DNA of 64,000 bases from Daphnia carinata (Eukaryota > Arthropoda > Branchiopoda > Diplostraca > Daphniidae), in NCBI RefSeq assembly GCF_022539665.2, contig NC_081339.1, positions 3,528,517 through 3,592,516 on the forward strand. Reading direction: 5' to 3'. A program made the position numbers and the translations under genes. The notes beneath the pieces are model-generated. The model did not search any database. It saw only the letters and a list, made by a program, of their open reading frames with translations, and was not told the DNA's origin. Below are positions 46,666 through 59,555 of the stretch, one piece after another; the stretch's first letter is position 1, and each line of letters opens with the position of its first letter.

Positions 46666-49398
46666 ATGGCTTTCAATAACATTAAAGACGGCGAATTCAC
46701 AAAAACGATCTACAGTATGGTAACTTTATACACAAATGTGCATCACTAATCTGTAACGTCAAAAATGTTTTCTATGTCTTTCAAACAGATCAAAGATGAG
46801 CGATACCACGACGCTATCACCACCCTTGTCACAATTGTGGATGCCAACCCAACAGTACGCAAACGCAGTGCAAATTAAGTTACCTAACTGTTTTAAACGT
46901 CTCTTTTCTTTAAGTCAAAAGCAGGGCTGTCATTATTAGGATATTGCTGCTTCCAAATCCAGGATTTTTTCAATGCTGCCAGTTGTTATGAACAACTGTA
47001 CAGTCTTTATAGCGAGCAAGAAGAATACAAGTACGTCGTTCTATGGTTAGCTAAATATCCGCATTTCGTTGGTTTTAATCTACTTCTATCTTGTAAATAG
47101 ACTCTACTGGGCCCAGTCGCTCTACGAAGCCGGCCTTTATGGAAGCTCGTTGAAGGTTTGCAATCAAATCGTGGATCCTAAACTCAAGGGCAAAGTGTTA
47201 AAACTAGAAGCAGCCATTCGCTTTGCCGAGGATGATTTGGCCGCAGCCATGAATACCGTGAACGCATGTTTTGCCCTGAGCTCCAGCAATGACGTTGATA
47301 CGTTAGTTAACATGGGATGTATCCGTTTCAAAGTAAGCGCATTTCAAATACGTTCGCATTCCGCATGTAAATTCTCGAGAAATGTTACGAAAATTTGTAG
47401 GAGGAAGACTATTCAAGAGCCTTGAACAAGTTCCAAAGTGCCGTGCATGTATCGGGTTTCGAACCCCAATTACTCTATAATGTGGCAGTGTGCCACTACA
47501 AAATGAAAGAATACGCACCCGCCATCAAGTCTATCGCTGACATTATCGAACGCGGGATTCGAGATCACCCGGAATTGAGTGTAGGCATGGCAACCGAAGG
47601 ATTGGAAGTTCGGTCGGTTGGCAACACGCTAGCGCTACATAAAAGTGCCCTTGTTGAAGCTTTCAATCTTAAAGCTGCAACAGAGTATCAACTAAAGAAT
47701 TGTAAGGCATCTATTTTTCAGTTTCATCATCCATTACTTAGTAACCCATTCATTCTTTAGTTGACGGAGCCAAAGAAGCGCTGACGGATATGCCCCCCAG
47801 ACTGGAATCGGAATTAGATCCGGTGACGTTACATAACATGGCGCTATTAACAGCCGATGCTAATCCGAGTGAAAGTTTCGACAAACTTCAGTTCCTCCTC
47901 TTACAGCAAGTAACACAAATGCAACAGCAACTTGAAAATCCCGAGGCACGACTGACTGGTGCCGGGCCATTGGTTTGCCCGCCTGAAACATTCGCCAATC
48001 TGCTTCTCCTCTACTGTAAATACGAATATTTCGACTTGGCTGCCGACTTGATGGCGGAGCACGCAGACATGACTTACAAACACCTTAGTCCGGTAAACAA
48101 TTCTCTTACGTCACTACGCTTTTTAACGATCGACGTTTCTCTCTTTTTAGTACGTGTTTGATTTTCTCGAGGCGCTCATCATTCAGCAAACGTCACCGGA
48201 AGAGGCCTTTGCCAAGTTTGACGCTCTTTGTGTTCGATACGGGGAGACGGTTCGACGTACCGGTACGAACTTGAAAGAAGCTCGACGACAACAGAGTTCG
48301 CACGCCATCAGTGCAGCTGGGCTCGCGCACGAACAAGCCATGGAGACGTAAGAATATAAGGGTTTTGAACTTACCTTAAATTCCAGTTGTTAAGCGATGT
48401 TTTACGGTAGTTACTTGCCCGTTTTGATGAATCAAGCTAAAATTTATTGGGATCGAGAAAACTACGTTCAAGTAGAGAAACTTTTCCGGCAGTCGGCAGA
48501 ACTTTGCGGAGATGCAGATGTCTGGCGTTTGAATGTCGCGCACACTTTGTTCATGCAAGAAAGCAAGTTTCGGGAAGCCACAAGTTTCTACGAGCCCCTG
48601 GTTAAGCAAAATTACGATAATGTATGTTTATTTTATATGGTAAAATGTTGTATCACCTTGATGAAGTGTTTTTCTTGCAGATCTTGGATGTCAGTGCCGT
48701 GGTGCTTGCCAATTTATGCGTTTGCTATCTCGTGACGTCACAAAACGAAGAAGCTGAAGAACTTCTTAGGAAACTAGAGAAAGAAGAAGAGCAGAAAAGT
48801 CTTGAAAATCCTCAATCCAAGTTCTTTCATTTGTCTATAGTTAACCTGGTTATTGGGTATGTAGAACAGGCCAACGATGTATCAATATCCTTTCACTGAT
48901 TGTCTCTTCCGTAGGACACTGTATTGTTCCAAAGGCAACTACGAATTTGGCATCTCTCGCGTGATCAAAAGTCTGGAACCATATCATCAGAAGCTTGGGA
49001 CCGATACCTGGTAAGAGAATTTTTGTAGCAATTTTTGGAAGATAACGTATTTAAGTTGCATTTTACCTGAATTTCCGGGCTAGGTTTTACGCTAAGAGAT
49101 GCCTCATGTCCTTACTGGAGAATATGGCCAAACAAGTTGTGGTCATTAAAGATTCAATTCTGGACGACATCCTGCAATTCCTCGACAGCTGCCAGTGTAG
49201 GATTTCTTTTGGTGTTCTTCAGTGTTTCTTCACTTTGAAAAAGCGTTTCTTTCTTCTTACCTAGTTTACGGAAGGGAAGTACAAACGATCCTGGAAAATC
49301 CAACAGCTGTCAATTTAAACGTTAGCAGCGCCCGATTTACTGTAACATACGAAGCAAGGATTATTAAATGTCTGTTACTTCAGATCATCCGAAACTGA
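46666..49398 (+). CDS. Ttc30: IFT70/TTC30, intraflagellar transport TPR protein
   Basis: TPR subunit of the IFT-B complex, needed for anterograde transport and cilium assembly; it wraps around the IFT52-IFT88 part of the core. Exons: 46666-46719, 46789-46854, 46915-47030, 47101-47332, 47401-47701, 47761-48092, 48151-48347, 48411-48621, 48681-48856, 48915-49010, 49084-49196, 49265-49398, total 675 residues (human TTC30A 665). It starts IKDGEFTKTIYSMI. Near-identical family blocks are YLPVLMNQAKIYWDRENY, DVWRLNVAHTLFMQESK, TSQNEEAEELLRKLEKEE, HLSIVNLVIGTLYC and NYEFGISRVIKSLEPY. In an arthropod, expression is likely limited to ciliated sensory neurons and sperm. An AATAAA lies near 49616. Confidence 0.97.
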
Positions 49399-50032
49399 GG
49401 TAACAATGGGTAAAGATGTATTGTCACTTTATCCTCCGGTTCACTGAATCAAAAAAAAAGGGTGAAAAAAAAAACAGAACGGGAAACAAAGAATGGGTTG
49501 AAACGAGAGAAGGGATGAGGGAGGATAGATTCAAAAGGTGTCACCACAATACACAATACATACGACAGACCCATTTGCACGCTCTATGACATTTCATGAC
49601 ACTGATTATAATAATAATAAAAGAATCCCCATTGGAACGGGATGCACGGGGCGAGGAAGAGACAAAGGGCAAGGAGAACATCAAAGTATTATGGGATGGA
49701 CACAGGCGGCCGTTTCTTAACACCAAATCATTTGCACATTTTGTATACAGAAATGATTCCACAGATTTGGCTGCCGATCAGATGGTAAAATTTGTTTCGT
49801 TTTCTCAGATGAAAACCACATACGAAAAAAAAAGGATCAGTTCCCCATTTTTGGCAATCGCATGAAGACTACAAATGATGGATATAATTCGGCTTCATTT
49901 TCTACGGGGGACTGATTTGAGAGATTCGCCTGAACAGAGAAATTATAAATACATTTAAAAAATAAACAAAAAATCAAGATAAGAATCTTGTACCACTTAC
50001 CTGAATGTTGTGTTTGAATAAAAAATGTCTTC
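49399..50032. other. Convergent 3' region of IFT70 and LDB/Chip
   Basis: 3' untranslated sequence of two genes facing each other, with an ATAAT microsatellite and AATAAA near 49605-49621. No further gene seen. Confidence 0.5.
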
Positions 50033-53000
50033 TCACTGGCTTACTGCTGGGCTTTTCTTCCCTGCGTCTCCTCCACCACCTTTATTTCCGCCGCCCTGCT
50101 TTTGAACCTCGCCCCACGGACTGGGATCGTTCGGTCCCTGAGGTCCTGCAGCCAAGTTCAGCTGATTAGAAGAAAATTTCACTACGGTCAATGGAAACCA
50201 AAACAAAAGGGAGGGATACGAAATTTTCAAAGCGTGATAATTACCAGGCGGCCCACTGTTGAACTGGGAGGGAGGGGCGGAGGGTGGACCTCCGCCGCCG
50301 CCGGAAGGATCGTCTAGAGAGACGGCTGGGTCATACTGGGTGTTTTCTAATCGAGTTATTAATCGCTCATCCTCATCGCCAAATTCGCCACCCATAAGCG
50401 ACGGCTCTCCAACTACCATAACATCCTTTCATTGCAACAAAATGACAAATGTAACAAGCTGATCTTAATTCAATTAGATAAAGCAAAATACCTGAGAGGC
50501 TAGAGAGAAGTTGGGTCCAGGTGATCGTTTCTTGTTGGGCGCTGCCGGTTGAGTTTGATTTATTCCCGCGCCTCCCCCAGTTTGGGATCCTTTGCGCTTA
50601 CGTCGTTTATTTGGAGGCCTTTGAGTTTCTGTCAATAAAAATGAAACGTTAATAATAACTTAAACAAAAAATTGTGTATTTCAATTGATTCGTACCAGGT
50701 GGGGCAACCATTCTTTGCCACTTTTGGAAAAGGGTGGTTTTGAGGCAGTCCCGTGGACTGAGGGCATAAGCCTTGTGCCTGGACATAAGCTCCTGCATGG
50801 GTTCCAAGATGACACACAACTATAAAGGAAATACAATCATTCAAATTAGATTCATGTCACTCGAAATCAAGAACAAACGACTTACTCTCAAATAGTTTAA
50901 GGTGGCAGGCGTAATTCCCTGCCTCGTTACATTTTTGCTCATTTGGTCCAACAAGGAAGGATCTTGGCTGGCCAACACAGATCTATCGTGATAAATACAT
51001 AAAAAGATTAGTAAATGAAGATCGTGAAAGATGCTGCATTCAAAAGAGGTAACAGTTTTTACTCGTGCCTGGGAACGAGCTCTCGGTGTGTTCGAACAGC
51101 AAAATGCCATGACTTGATGCGCATCAAATCATCGAAGGTAAATTCTAATATCAAACGACCCTCGGTACAGACTTTGGTGTACATGGGCTTTCCGTGCTGA
51201 GTGACCATAGTGCACTGATCGCAATCTAAAGTGATGGTTGTCTGGTGGAAGGACTCCTTGGCGTGTCGTAGCTGATAGTTCAACTCGGTTACGCCTCCCT
51301 CAAAGATGGTGCGGAAATAGCGGGGAATCAACGTCCGACCGATAGCTGAAAAAACATTAACAAATGAACGTTTGTTGTATTGCAAAAAGAAATGCAATCC
51401 AAACTCACTGTATCGTTTGGGTCCGTCTTCTAGACAAAATGTTAATGTAAGAGTGGCATCGTCCTCGAAGAACTCGGTGGCAAAGGCGTCCCACCAAAGA
51501 TTATCACTTTCCTGTCAATAAAAATCGCAAGCAAGAAAACATGGATCATGAAAAATACTCTCAAAATAAAGTGGAATGACTTAAGCAAAATTTACCATTG
51601 CAACTACTTCGGTTCTCTGCTGCAATCGTTTATTTAGTTCGTAGATTCTGTAATCCGGCTGGTTAAAGTAAGGACCAGGATGCCTTCTGTTGAAGAAAGG
51701 TGGACCTCCGGGGTGGTCTATTCTTTCTCCGGGTCCACCCATACCAGGACCAGGCGGGCCACCCATAGGTCCTCCTGGTCCACCCATAGGTCCCCCTGGT
51801 CCACCCATTCCTCCCATAGGTCCCGGTCCACCCATTGGACCCATTCCGGGATTGGGTCCACCAGGTCCCGATCCAGGTCCACCCATTGGAGGTCCAACAC
51901 CTCCCATGTTAGGCGGATGGCCACCCATACCTCCTGGCCCGCCCATCGGGCTGGCCATGACGCTCGGCATGACTGGTCCGTGTCCTGGGTGGCCTACGAA
52001 ACCCGGATGGCCACCTGGGCCACCGTTCGGGCCTGGCCCGAACTGTGGATGCGAGCCACCTGGGAATCCCGGGTGTCCCTGAGGAGGGTGAGGTCCCGAA
52101 TTTCCGCCTGGACCTGGACCGACACTTCCGGGGCTTGGATAGGGCGATCCAAACGGAGGAGGAGCGCCTGAAGGTCCGTTAAAATGAGGACCCGGTCCTA
52201 CAATGCGAACAATTTTAGATTAGATTGGCGATTTTTTTTTTTATCAAAAGCTATTTCCAATAATAAAAGTTTCGTTCTTACCTCCTGGTCCTCCCTGAGG
52301 ATTGTAACCGGGTCCTGGCGATGGGAAATGGTTGGAATTTCCTCCGCCTTGCCCAGGGGTGGAGGGTCCAGGCGGGACGGGGGACGAGTTGTAACTAGGC
52401 GGTCCGTGAACGAAGTGACTACCTTGTCCAGGAAGTGGTGTATGCCCGCCCCCGCCTCCCCCGTGTGTAGGTGTAGCGAATCCCGGATTCGGGCCGGGGC
52501 CCGGTCCAGGCGACGGACCAGGATAGAGAGGCGTGCCCGGACCGGGTCCCGCGTTATTCAGCCCCTGTCCTCCTGGACCACCGTGCGGGTTCAGCGAGTC
52601 CGGGGTAGGGAGCGAGGCTGTAAGTGGCTCCAGGGTGGTTGATGGCTCTCCACAGTGAGACTGCTGCTATCCAGTCTGCTCGCAAACAAAATTCAAATGA
52701 AGAACTGGATTAGTTCCATCGGTTGGCAGGGCAACAAATATCCCGCCGTTTGCTATGACAACCCAACGCTTCCTTGTGCTCCCCATCTAATTATTCATGC
52801 TGGCAGAAGACTGAAAGACGAGGGGAATTATGAAGACAACAGGCTTTTACCAATATTTGATGAACATCCAAATTAACAAAATAAGATTCTTTTCTTTTTC
52901 TTATTCTCTTCTAATCTTCTTCCTACAGTTTCTGTGTCTATTCGTTGCCAACCCCTCCTTCCCTCCCTCCACCACCCGTCCCTCGTTTTCCCTCCCCTCT

Positions 53001-54053
53001 GTTAGCGTATACGTATGTGTGCAGTATTGATCGTAAGAAGAGCAAGGTGCACGACAGAGGGGAAAAGAGAAGAGAAGGAAGGGAAAAATTGTAATAAAAA
53101 GAGAATAAAAGAAATCCATCGGCAGCGCAATACTAGGCCCAGCATCTCCCCCCTCTTCTTCCCCCCCGCACATCCGTTGGAAGAAAGATTATACTCAATT
53201 CAATTCCGGCTTTTCCATCCGGCATTATTTGTTACTTTATTATTTTTTTTAAGTATCCGGTCAAAATGTTTGCCATTTTTTTGGAAGACGACTTCTTCAG
53301 CTAAAAACTGGAAAGGTGTAAAAACCCTGACAGAGGCCGGATGCAGAACAGAAAAAAAAAGGTATATGCATAGAAAAAGAAAGGCACGCGCACAGGTAGA
53401 AAAACTGTGGAGGGATCTTAATGAGACGAGTCTTCTGAACAGAGAGAAAGAGAGGGGAGAGCGCGCTAGAGAGAGAATTACAAAAAAGAAAAAAAAAGAT
53501 CTGAAATCGCCTGAAGGGAGTGCGAGATCTACTCGATACCCCGTACTTCGTAAAACAAAAATACCTTACAGAGAACATTTAGAACATCAACTGTAGATAT
53601 TCCTTACCTCTACACCGAGTAGATAATCACGGCGTTTTTTCTTTCCAAATGTTCTTCAACTATGTTTTAGTTTCCTTCTTAGCTTCTGTAACAAGAGAGA
53701 AATACAAGGCTAGATGTGTGTGTTGACTTTACTGGTACATCGCCGTTGTTGGCCACAAGGTTTCCCACTCACAGAAACACAGACGAGAGAACATGGACAC
53801 CGGAGGAACTTAACACTCGACTCGAATGAAATTTGAAAAGACACACTACGTTGTTTAAATGTAGATGGAAAAGGAGTTAACTTTCGCCCAGTAATAACGC
53901 AGCAAAACAAGGGGTAAAGAAAAACATGAAGTTGTCGAGTCGCACACTACAACACACCAAAACCTCTCTGGCCGTCCGTGCATAAGGTGTTGTCAACAAA
54001 CCAAACAACCGAATGCCGGTTGAAACCTAACGCTAATGAACACTACTCACCAT
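50033..54053 (-). CDS. Chi: LIM-domain-binding cofactor (LDB1/Chip)
   Basis: Nuclear adaptor that dimerises and bridges LIM-homeodomain and GATA/LMO complexes between enhancers and promoters. Exons (complement): 54051-54053, 52282-52660, 51596-52197, 51409-51511, 51069-51345, 50886-50982, 50696-50819, 50492-50628, 50245-50425, 50033-50145, total 671 residues. Residues about 2-300 are a Gly/Pro/Met-rich extension, longer than I recall for LDB. YRIYELNKRLQQ starts the dimerisation domain (WWDAFATEFFEDDA, GRTLIPRYF, CDQCTMVTQHGKPM, LNYLRLCVILEPMQELM). The basic NLS is KRRKRK. The LIM interaction domain is DVMVVGEPSLMGGEFGDEDE. The start is a one-codon exon (ATG|GTGAGT), chosen because it is the only in-frame Met before the extension. 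The donor at 51068 is GC, not GT. Confidence 0.93.
51720..51960 (-). repeat. Coding tandem repeat, Gly-Pro-Met-rich
   Basis: Imperfect tandem units of about 12-24 bp encoding GGPMGGP-like repeats inside the LDB/Chip second large exon. GC content is far above the surroundings, and long open frames appear in all readings here, which are artefacts of the repeat. Confidence 0.7.
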
Positions 54054-54223
54054 AGCCAGGAATGAGGATAAAGTATTTGTTCAATTACACACGGAATTCC
54101 ACGTTAGTCGACTTGATTGAACATGAAATTTTTCACAGACACAAACTCAACACCGCCGAAGAAAGTCATAGGCAGGAACAGGACGCCATGAAATGCTGTT
54201 ATTGCCCGCCAGGGGGACTACCG

Positions 54224-54231
54224 TATCGATA
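54224..54231. promoter_or_regulatory. DRE motif (TATCGATA) at the LDB/Chip promoter
   Basis: The palindrome TATCGATA, followed 8 bp on by TATCGATT, lies about 170 bp above the LDB/Chip ATG. This matches the DREF/BEAF recognition element known from insect housekeeping promoters. Role in this organism is inferred. Confidence 0.4.
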
Positions 54232-54443
54232 GTTCGTCATTATCGATTAATCGAAGTTTTGAGTTTTCATAACTGTTGTCATGTTTATTTTTTTTTTTGA
54301 ACATTCAAAAATATGTATTATGATTTTTTAAAGGCAGAAATGCAGACTAGATAAGAGAAAAAATGTAAACTGAAAATGGATTTAGATTGCGGAAACAATA
54401 AGTTATATATAAATAGTGGCGTGGGTGGAGTGTGGTAGCGAAT

Positions 54444-57400
54444 TCACAAATCCCAGCTGAAAAGATGATGTTTCACTAGCATGTCACGTACGCCTTCTTT
54501 CAAGGGTTGCCGATTGACATTCTTTTTGTTGGCAGGTAGCTCCCACTCGAGGTTCAAATTGAACGGAAACTGGGTCAAAACTCGTAGATCACATTTAACC
54601 TGTACCCAACCAGGGCTGGCTAAAAAGCTGCCAGGATAGTACCTGCCAAACAATCAAATGTTAACTCTATGAAACACCTAATGCTAAAAAAACAAACACA
54701 CCATTTTTGGATTGTACTGATGCTTGAACCAAGGACTTCAAGCCAAAGGTGGAGGACTTGTTCATTAAGACCCATGCATATGAGACTCCTCAGTTTCACA
54801 TCCATTTGAGCATGAACAACGTCGTGTGTGATGTTTACGGCTTGAACACATCTGTATAAAAGCTTAAAAGATACCAGAAAAGTATTACAACAATTATTAA
54901 TACACTAATTGATGTTTCTTCTATTAGCAAACCTCCTCTGGGGTAAGGACCTTTCCATCTTCGTCCAGCCGGAATGTTTTACATAGTATTAACCTAGAAT
55001 AAACCGAAGCAAAGTCTTTCTCGACTTCTTTGCTAGCAGCTTCTTCAATGAATAGCCAAGGGTGACAAGTTGTGCCTGATGTAGTCGGAACAAAATGACG
55101 GGTATAATCTACTGCTCCGACTTAGTATCTGTACAACACGCAAACCTACCTAAAATTGAAGCTTTCTTCATGCCATGTTCTAAAACATGTTTGATTGTAG
55201 GTGCCAGAGTACCGCGAACTAGATGCGCTATGTTTTCGTTTATGGAATCGTCCCCAGCACTACTGTACTGTTTAGAACGCTCATCGAGTAATTGCACAAA
55301 TTTTGCAGGAAACCAACCACGTAGTCCGTTTAACTCTCCAATCCAGCAGTCTTCGTCCTTGTGGAACAAAACAACATTATTTCCCTTGTTCAATAAGATA
55401 ATAGTTTTTAATTAGTCTTTGTTGGGTATACCTTTTGACTGATTACTGTTATCACATCATTTTTGCGGAATCCAAGCTCGTCATCGTCGTGCCGTTCAAA
55501 ATCCAGCAAAGCTTTCGCTCTCCTCTTTTTACTACGCATCACTCCAGCGTAAATTTCGTGGTCTTGGGTATGACTTTCCATGGAATAGTCCGGTGTTAGA
55601 GGTAGATGAGCCAACCTAGCATCTGAGAGTTGGAAGTGGCGACCTATTTGCAGAACTGCCTCCCGAAGATCGACAAGGACCTCTGAAAAATCAAATGGAG
55701 AGATAAAAAAATATTAACTGCATCGTGTTGTGAAACCAAAGGTGCTCGGCCAACCAGTTTGGCGGATGTTCTTTGATCGCATATCATCTTGATCTTCTTC
55801 GTCGCCAAAAAGTAACATTTGTAGCAATGGGCGGGACGTTTTGACTTTTCTCCTAGAAATTGGGCGGTATTTAAGAAATGGATCTCACCGGAACCAGGCG
55901 AACATCAATAAAACTTACCGGCTCAAATGTTGCTTAGGTAGATTGGCCGCTGATTCTGGATTGCCTACTAATGTGCCGCGATCTGACATTAGGTAGGCCA
56001 AATGACGGCGACGGTAACTATCGAGCGTTACATCGCTAAAAGAGCCGGCTAAAGAATACGCAATGTCTAGCAGTTCATCAACCTCATGAATTTGGCGTGG
56101 TAAGTCTGATAAAGCGTTAAAGATATCTGCTGAATTTTGTAGTTCTCTTAGTTGCGGCTCGTGGCTTTTTATCATAGCTAAGGCGATTCGGAAGATGGCC
56201 ACTGAGCCCTCGCAGAAAAATAAATCCCAAACGCGTAGCAAAACACGAATGTGCAACACCGACGTAAAAAGATTACGAACCTATAGTGTAAAAACATGGA
56301 AATATATAGTCACGGAAGCTCTGCCACGCAAATCCACTGCTTACCATGGCAAGGCGATGAGAGAGAGTTCGATATCGTGATCTCGTAAAAGCGTATCAAC
56401 TGAAGGCAAAAAATTAACAAGTAATTGTCGCAGTACCCTTTGATCTGCTTGGACACCTGAGTAAATAACTGAAGTCATTTAAAAGTTCTCGTGGTAAATG
56501 AATATTTAACTAACCAATCAATGAAGGTGTATAATAGGATGCTGGAAGTAAGTCTTCTACAATGGCGCACAATAACCAAAAGGCATCCTCTTCCTCGAGA
56601 AGTAATAGAAAAACCGCAGCGATTACACCTACTCCTTGGCAGTAACCCAAGTCAGGATACAACCACCCAATTCCTCGTAATACTCGGCGTAACCTAAAAA
56701 GTCATGGTTCAAAGTTTCGTCAGCTTGCTTGCATTTTAAAAACTGTCTTTTCACCTCGCGATCCCTGTTCCTTGGGGGAGAGAAAAGCAGACATTGCTGG
56801 GTAACGTTCGTAAAAGGTCCTTCTCAATTTGCCTTGACACCATCAGATGATCATTTGACGAAGCTCTGACTATTTCTTTGTAAGAGACATCAGAATTCAT
56901 CTTTTTCTCCAATGCACCAGACAACCTCATCCAAATCTGAGATCTCAGAGAATGTGGGATGCCAGCTCTGACCATATTGCAAAGCTTTTCTGTACGCAGT
57001 AATCGAGGCTGCACTTTGTCCCATGTCAAATCTCCAACTTCAGTATTGTGTGTAAATTCCAGATATGCAATCCACATCAATCTTGAAAACAGATGTCTGT
57101 ATTTTGAATGTATGTATAAATTTTACGATTTTGAAATACCTCTGCTGTGGATCTTCTATAAATGGTGTGCTTAATAGTTTGTTAGATACTGGCTCTGGAC
57201 CATCTTCCTCCTCTACACGAAAACCAAATTCATCAAATCTAGAACAGATAATTGATCATTTTTGTTTGCAGTAGATTCCTTGTCTTTGTCTTTGATCTTT
57301 GTTACCTAAACTCTGGCTGTTCATTTGGATCTTCAGTTTCTTTTGTGTTATTTAATTTGACTAATATCTCTTGTGGAACCATAGAAGGAATGAGTGCTGA

Positions 57401-57684
57401 GAAAGGCCCACCTGGATTAATTAGTCCTGGAGGAATTTGTCCATCTCCAGATATTGTAATCCCTTCTGATACGTCAATATTGAATTCACCATCATCATCT
57501 TCGGCACAAGCAACCTGAGAGTTCTGCTTGGAAGTAAAAATCATGAAGCTCAGTTAATATTTGTGTTCAATTGCTACTTTAAAGTAATATACAATTTTTC
57601 AAAATGACTAACCAATGCTATATCCTTGCCAGAAATATATCCTTCTGTGGAGTGATTTCCAAACAAACTGAGGGCAAGGTCCAT
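54444..57684 (-). CDS. Sgsm3: SGSM3-like RabGAP (TBC, SH3, RUN), one-base frameshift
   Basis: GTPase-activating and adaptor protein for Rab/Rap signalling. Exons (complement): 57613-57684, 57306-57526, 57140-57238, 56755-57081, 56515-56693, 56345-56456, 55919-56280, 55755-55852, 55432-55682, 55150-55357, 54933-55075, 54702-54862, 54444-54642. These are one base short of 811 codons. TBC domain: [12 protein letters not shown] carries the Arg finger, GYCQG the Gln finger, LLRVWDLFF the end. SH3: [19 protein letters not shown] to GWFPAKF. The RUN-type C-terminus ends [16 protein letters not shown], as in human. The break is at a run of 5 T (plus 56266-56270); a sixth T restores a match to human WFLTAFASV. 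Strong conservation elsewhere makes a sequencing error likelier than a true pseudogene. Confidence 0.95.
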
Positions 57685-58694
57685 TTTACTTTTCTGTAGT
57701 GTGCCTAATTCACTTCAAATTGTTCCAAAAACTCTTTCAAGTTTCGCCGTTGGTCGTGTATGTTTCCCTTCTACGTTGCAAACGCGTAAATTTAGTTTAG
57801 GGGAATGATAATGGTGGAAGCAAACAACAATTGCTTGTGCTCAAACCGTAATTTGTTGACGTCATAGTCATCCCTAGTGTGACGATGACAGTACCTTTTT
57901 CCCAAGTGGTGGTTTCATGAACCACAGACTTTTCCCTAGGACTAACGGAATAAAACAACGTTGGACAAATTCCTGATGGAAATGAATTGACGAATTAAAA
58001 ATTCTTCCTGAATTCCAAGAGGACAAAATACAAATAAAAAAACCAAACACTCATACCGCATTCAAATGATTGGAAAGAAAAACATGTTAAACAACACAAA
58101 CGAAAATGCCCTACACATTACCTATTACTTGCTTAACTTACAACTAGGTACCTCTAACGTCTTATTTGCATCTTCATGAGACCCCATACCGCACACTACT
58201 GAATAATCAGATTGCACTATCGATTAACCACTAAACCTGCCTGGCCACTGGGAGTCTGCGTCCTCTATTGCTTGATTTACTAGTGATCTAAAATGGCATC
58301 ACTATTTATCTCAATACAATTTAACATATTTTGGCTGGTTTGAAAAACATTCTAGTAAAACTTTCCCACCACATAACAAACACCACTGTTTTATCCTTCA
58401 ATGGAGACAACCATTTGTATTTGTCTCATTCATAGGGTCCGAGCAGCACGTTAGGCCCGGAGCGATTCACTCAACCTCACAAACCACGAGAAAAAGCTCG
58501 ACATCATTTTTTAAAACAAAGAAAAAGAAAACAAGAAAACTTGGAAAATTGGATCTAAAGCTATTTTGTTTTACTTAAAAGCAAAACTACTGGCCGCTCT
58601 ATCCCTTTGAAAGATGACATTTTGTATATCATTGAGCAATCCAGCAGATCTCGCTTTGAAGCACCATTTTATGCTTGATTGATCGAATTTCCCG
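57685..58694. other. Spacer between SGSM3 and the nucleoplasmin gene
   Basis: About 1 kb holding the SGSM3 promoter side and the 3' end of the next gene. No other gene seen. Confidence 0.5.
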
Positions 58695-59555
58695 CTATTT
58701 CTTGCCACCTCGTTTAGATGGACTTCCCTTGGCGGGAGTCTCTTCTTTCTTTAGTTTCTTGTTAGGGGGTTTGACATCAACTTCTTCTTCATCATCTTCA
58801 TCTTCCATTTCTTCTCCCATGCCATCTTCATCATCAGAACTGTCATCCTCACCCATATAGCGATATGCTATTAGAGAAAAGGAAATTAGTCTTGAAGTTA
58901 GGTAAAATACCGTACTTGCAATGCATACCAACACCATGAGCACCAACCAAATGCACTGGCCCAGAACCTTTGACTAGCCTGAGTTTGACAGGGGCATCAT
59001 GAAAAACCAAGTCGAGGGATCGTTGATGGTCTTTCCCTTGAACCAAAACTGAGATGAGGGTTTTGATATTGGCCTGTGCATAACCAACTGCTTCCGCTTC
59101 TATGACAGCAATCTCTCCATCAGCTGCTTCATGACTGAGGATGGCCTGCTTGATCATGAGGCTGTGGCGTGGAATGGGCATACCATCATCTTTCTCTTCT
59201 TTGGGAAAGTTCTTCTCCGGATTCCATTCAATTTCCTTGGTTTTGGCATCGAGCTGGACACCTAAAGGAGACGAGAAATGTGTTAGATAGTCACCACTAG
59301 AAACTGGAGAAACCTAGCCAACAGACAAAGTGCCCCCTACACAACCCAAACGAAACGACACACCACTGTGTAGCAGATATTAGCAACAGCGGGCGGCCAT
59401 CTTTCAGTTACAAGAAAGAACACGCGACCGGCATCTTTTATCAGACGGGGCTGAGCTGCCATTAACTTGTCACGCGGGAAAAGCGTCGAAACTGATGACT
59501 GCACAGTTGAAACAAAATTTAAAATGTTACCCCAAAAGTATTCTTCTTCAACCAT
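58695..59555 (-). CDS. Nlp: Nucleoplasmin-like histone chaperone
   Basis: Pentameric nuclear chaperone that stores and hands over core histones. Exons (complement): 59531-59555, 58929-59261, 58695-58867, total 176 residues. The ATG opens MVEEEYFWG, the conserved first strand of the nucleoplasmin core, then VQLDAKTKEIEWNP. The core continues with HSLMIKQAIL and VKLRLVKGSGPVHLVG. The tail has a long acidic tract (EDDSSDDEDG, MEDEDDEEEVD), the histone-binding feature, then a basic NLS-like end (KKLKKEE, SKRGGKK). Length and order fit arthropod NLP rather than vertebrate NPM1, which has an extra C-terminal domain. The donor after HGV was chosen by phase; a second GT lies 13 bases on. Confidence 0.93.

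Noticed and set aside
51680-52171. Long plus-strand open frames opposite LDB/Chip
   Set aside because: They are by-products of the GC-rich GGP repeat on the minus strand and have no splice or start context.
52184-53596. Plus-strand Arg-rich and Lys-rich ORFs in the LDB/Chip first intron
   Set aside because: Low complexity, no family resemblance, and overlap with the coding strand of a confident gene or its intron.
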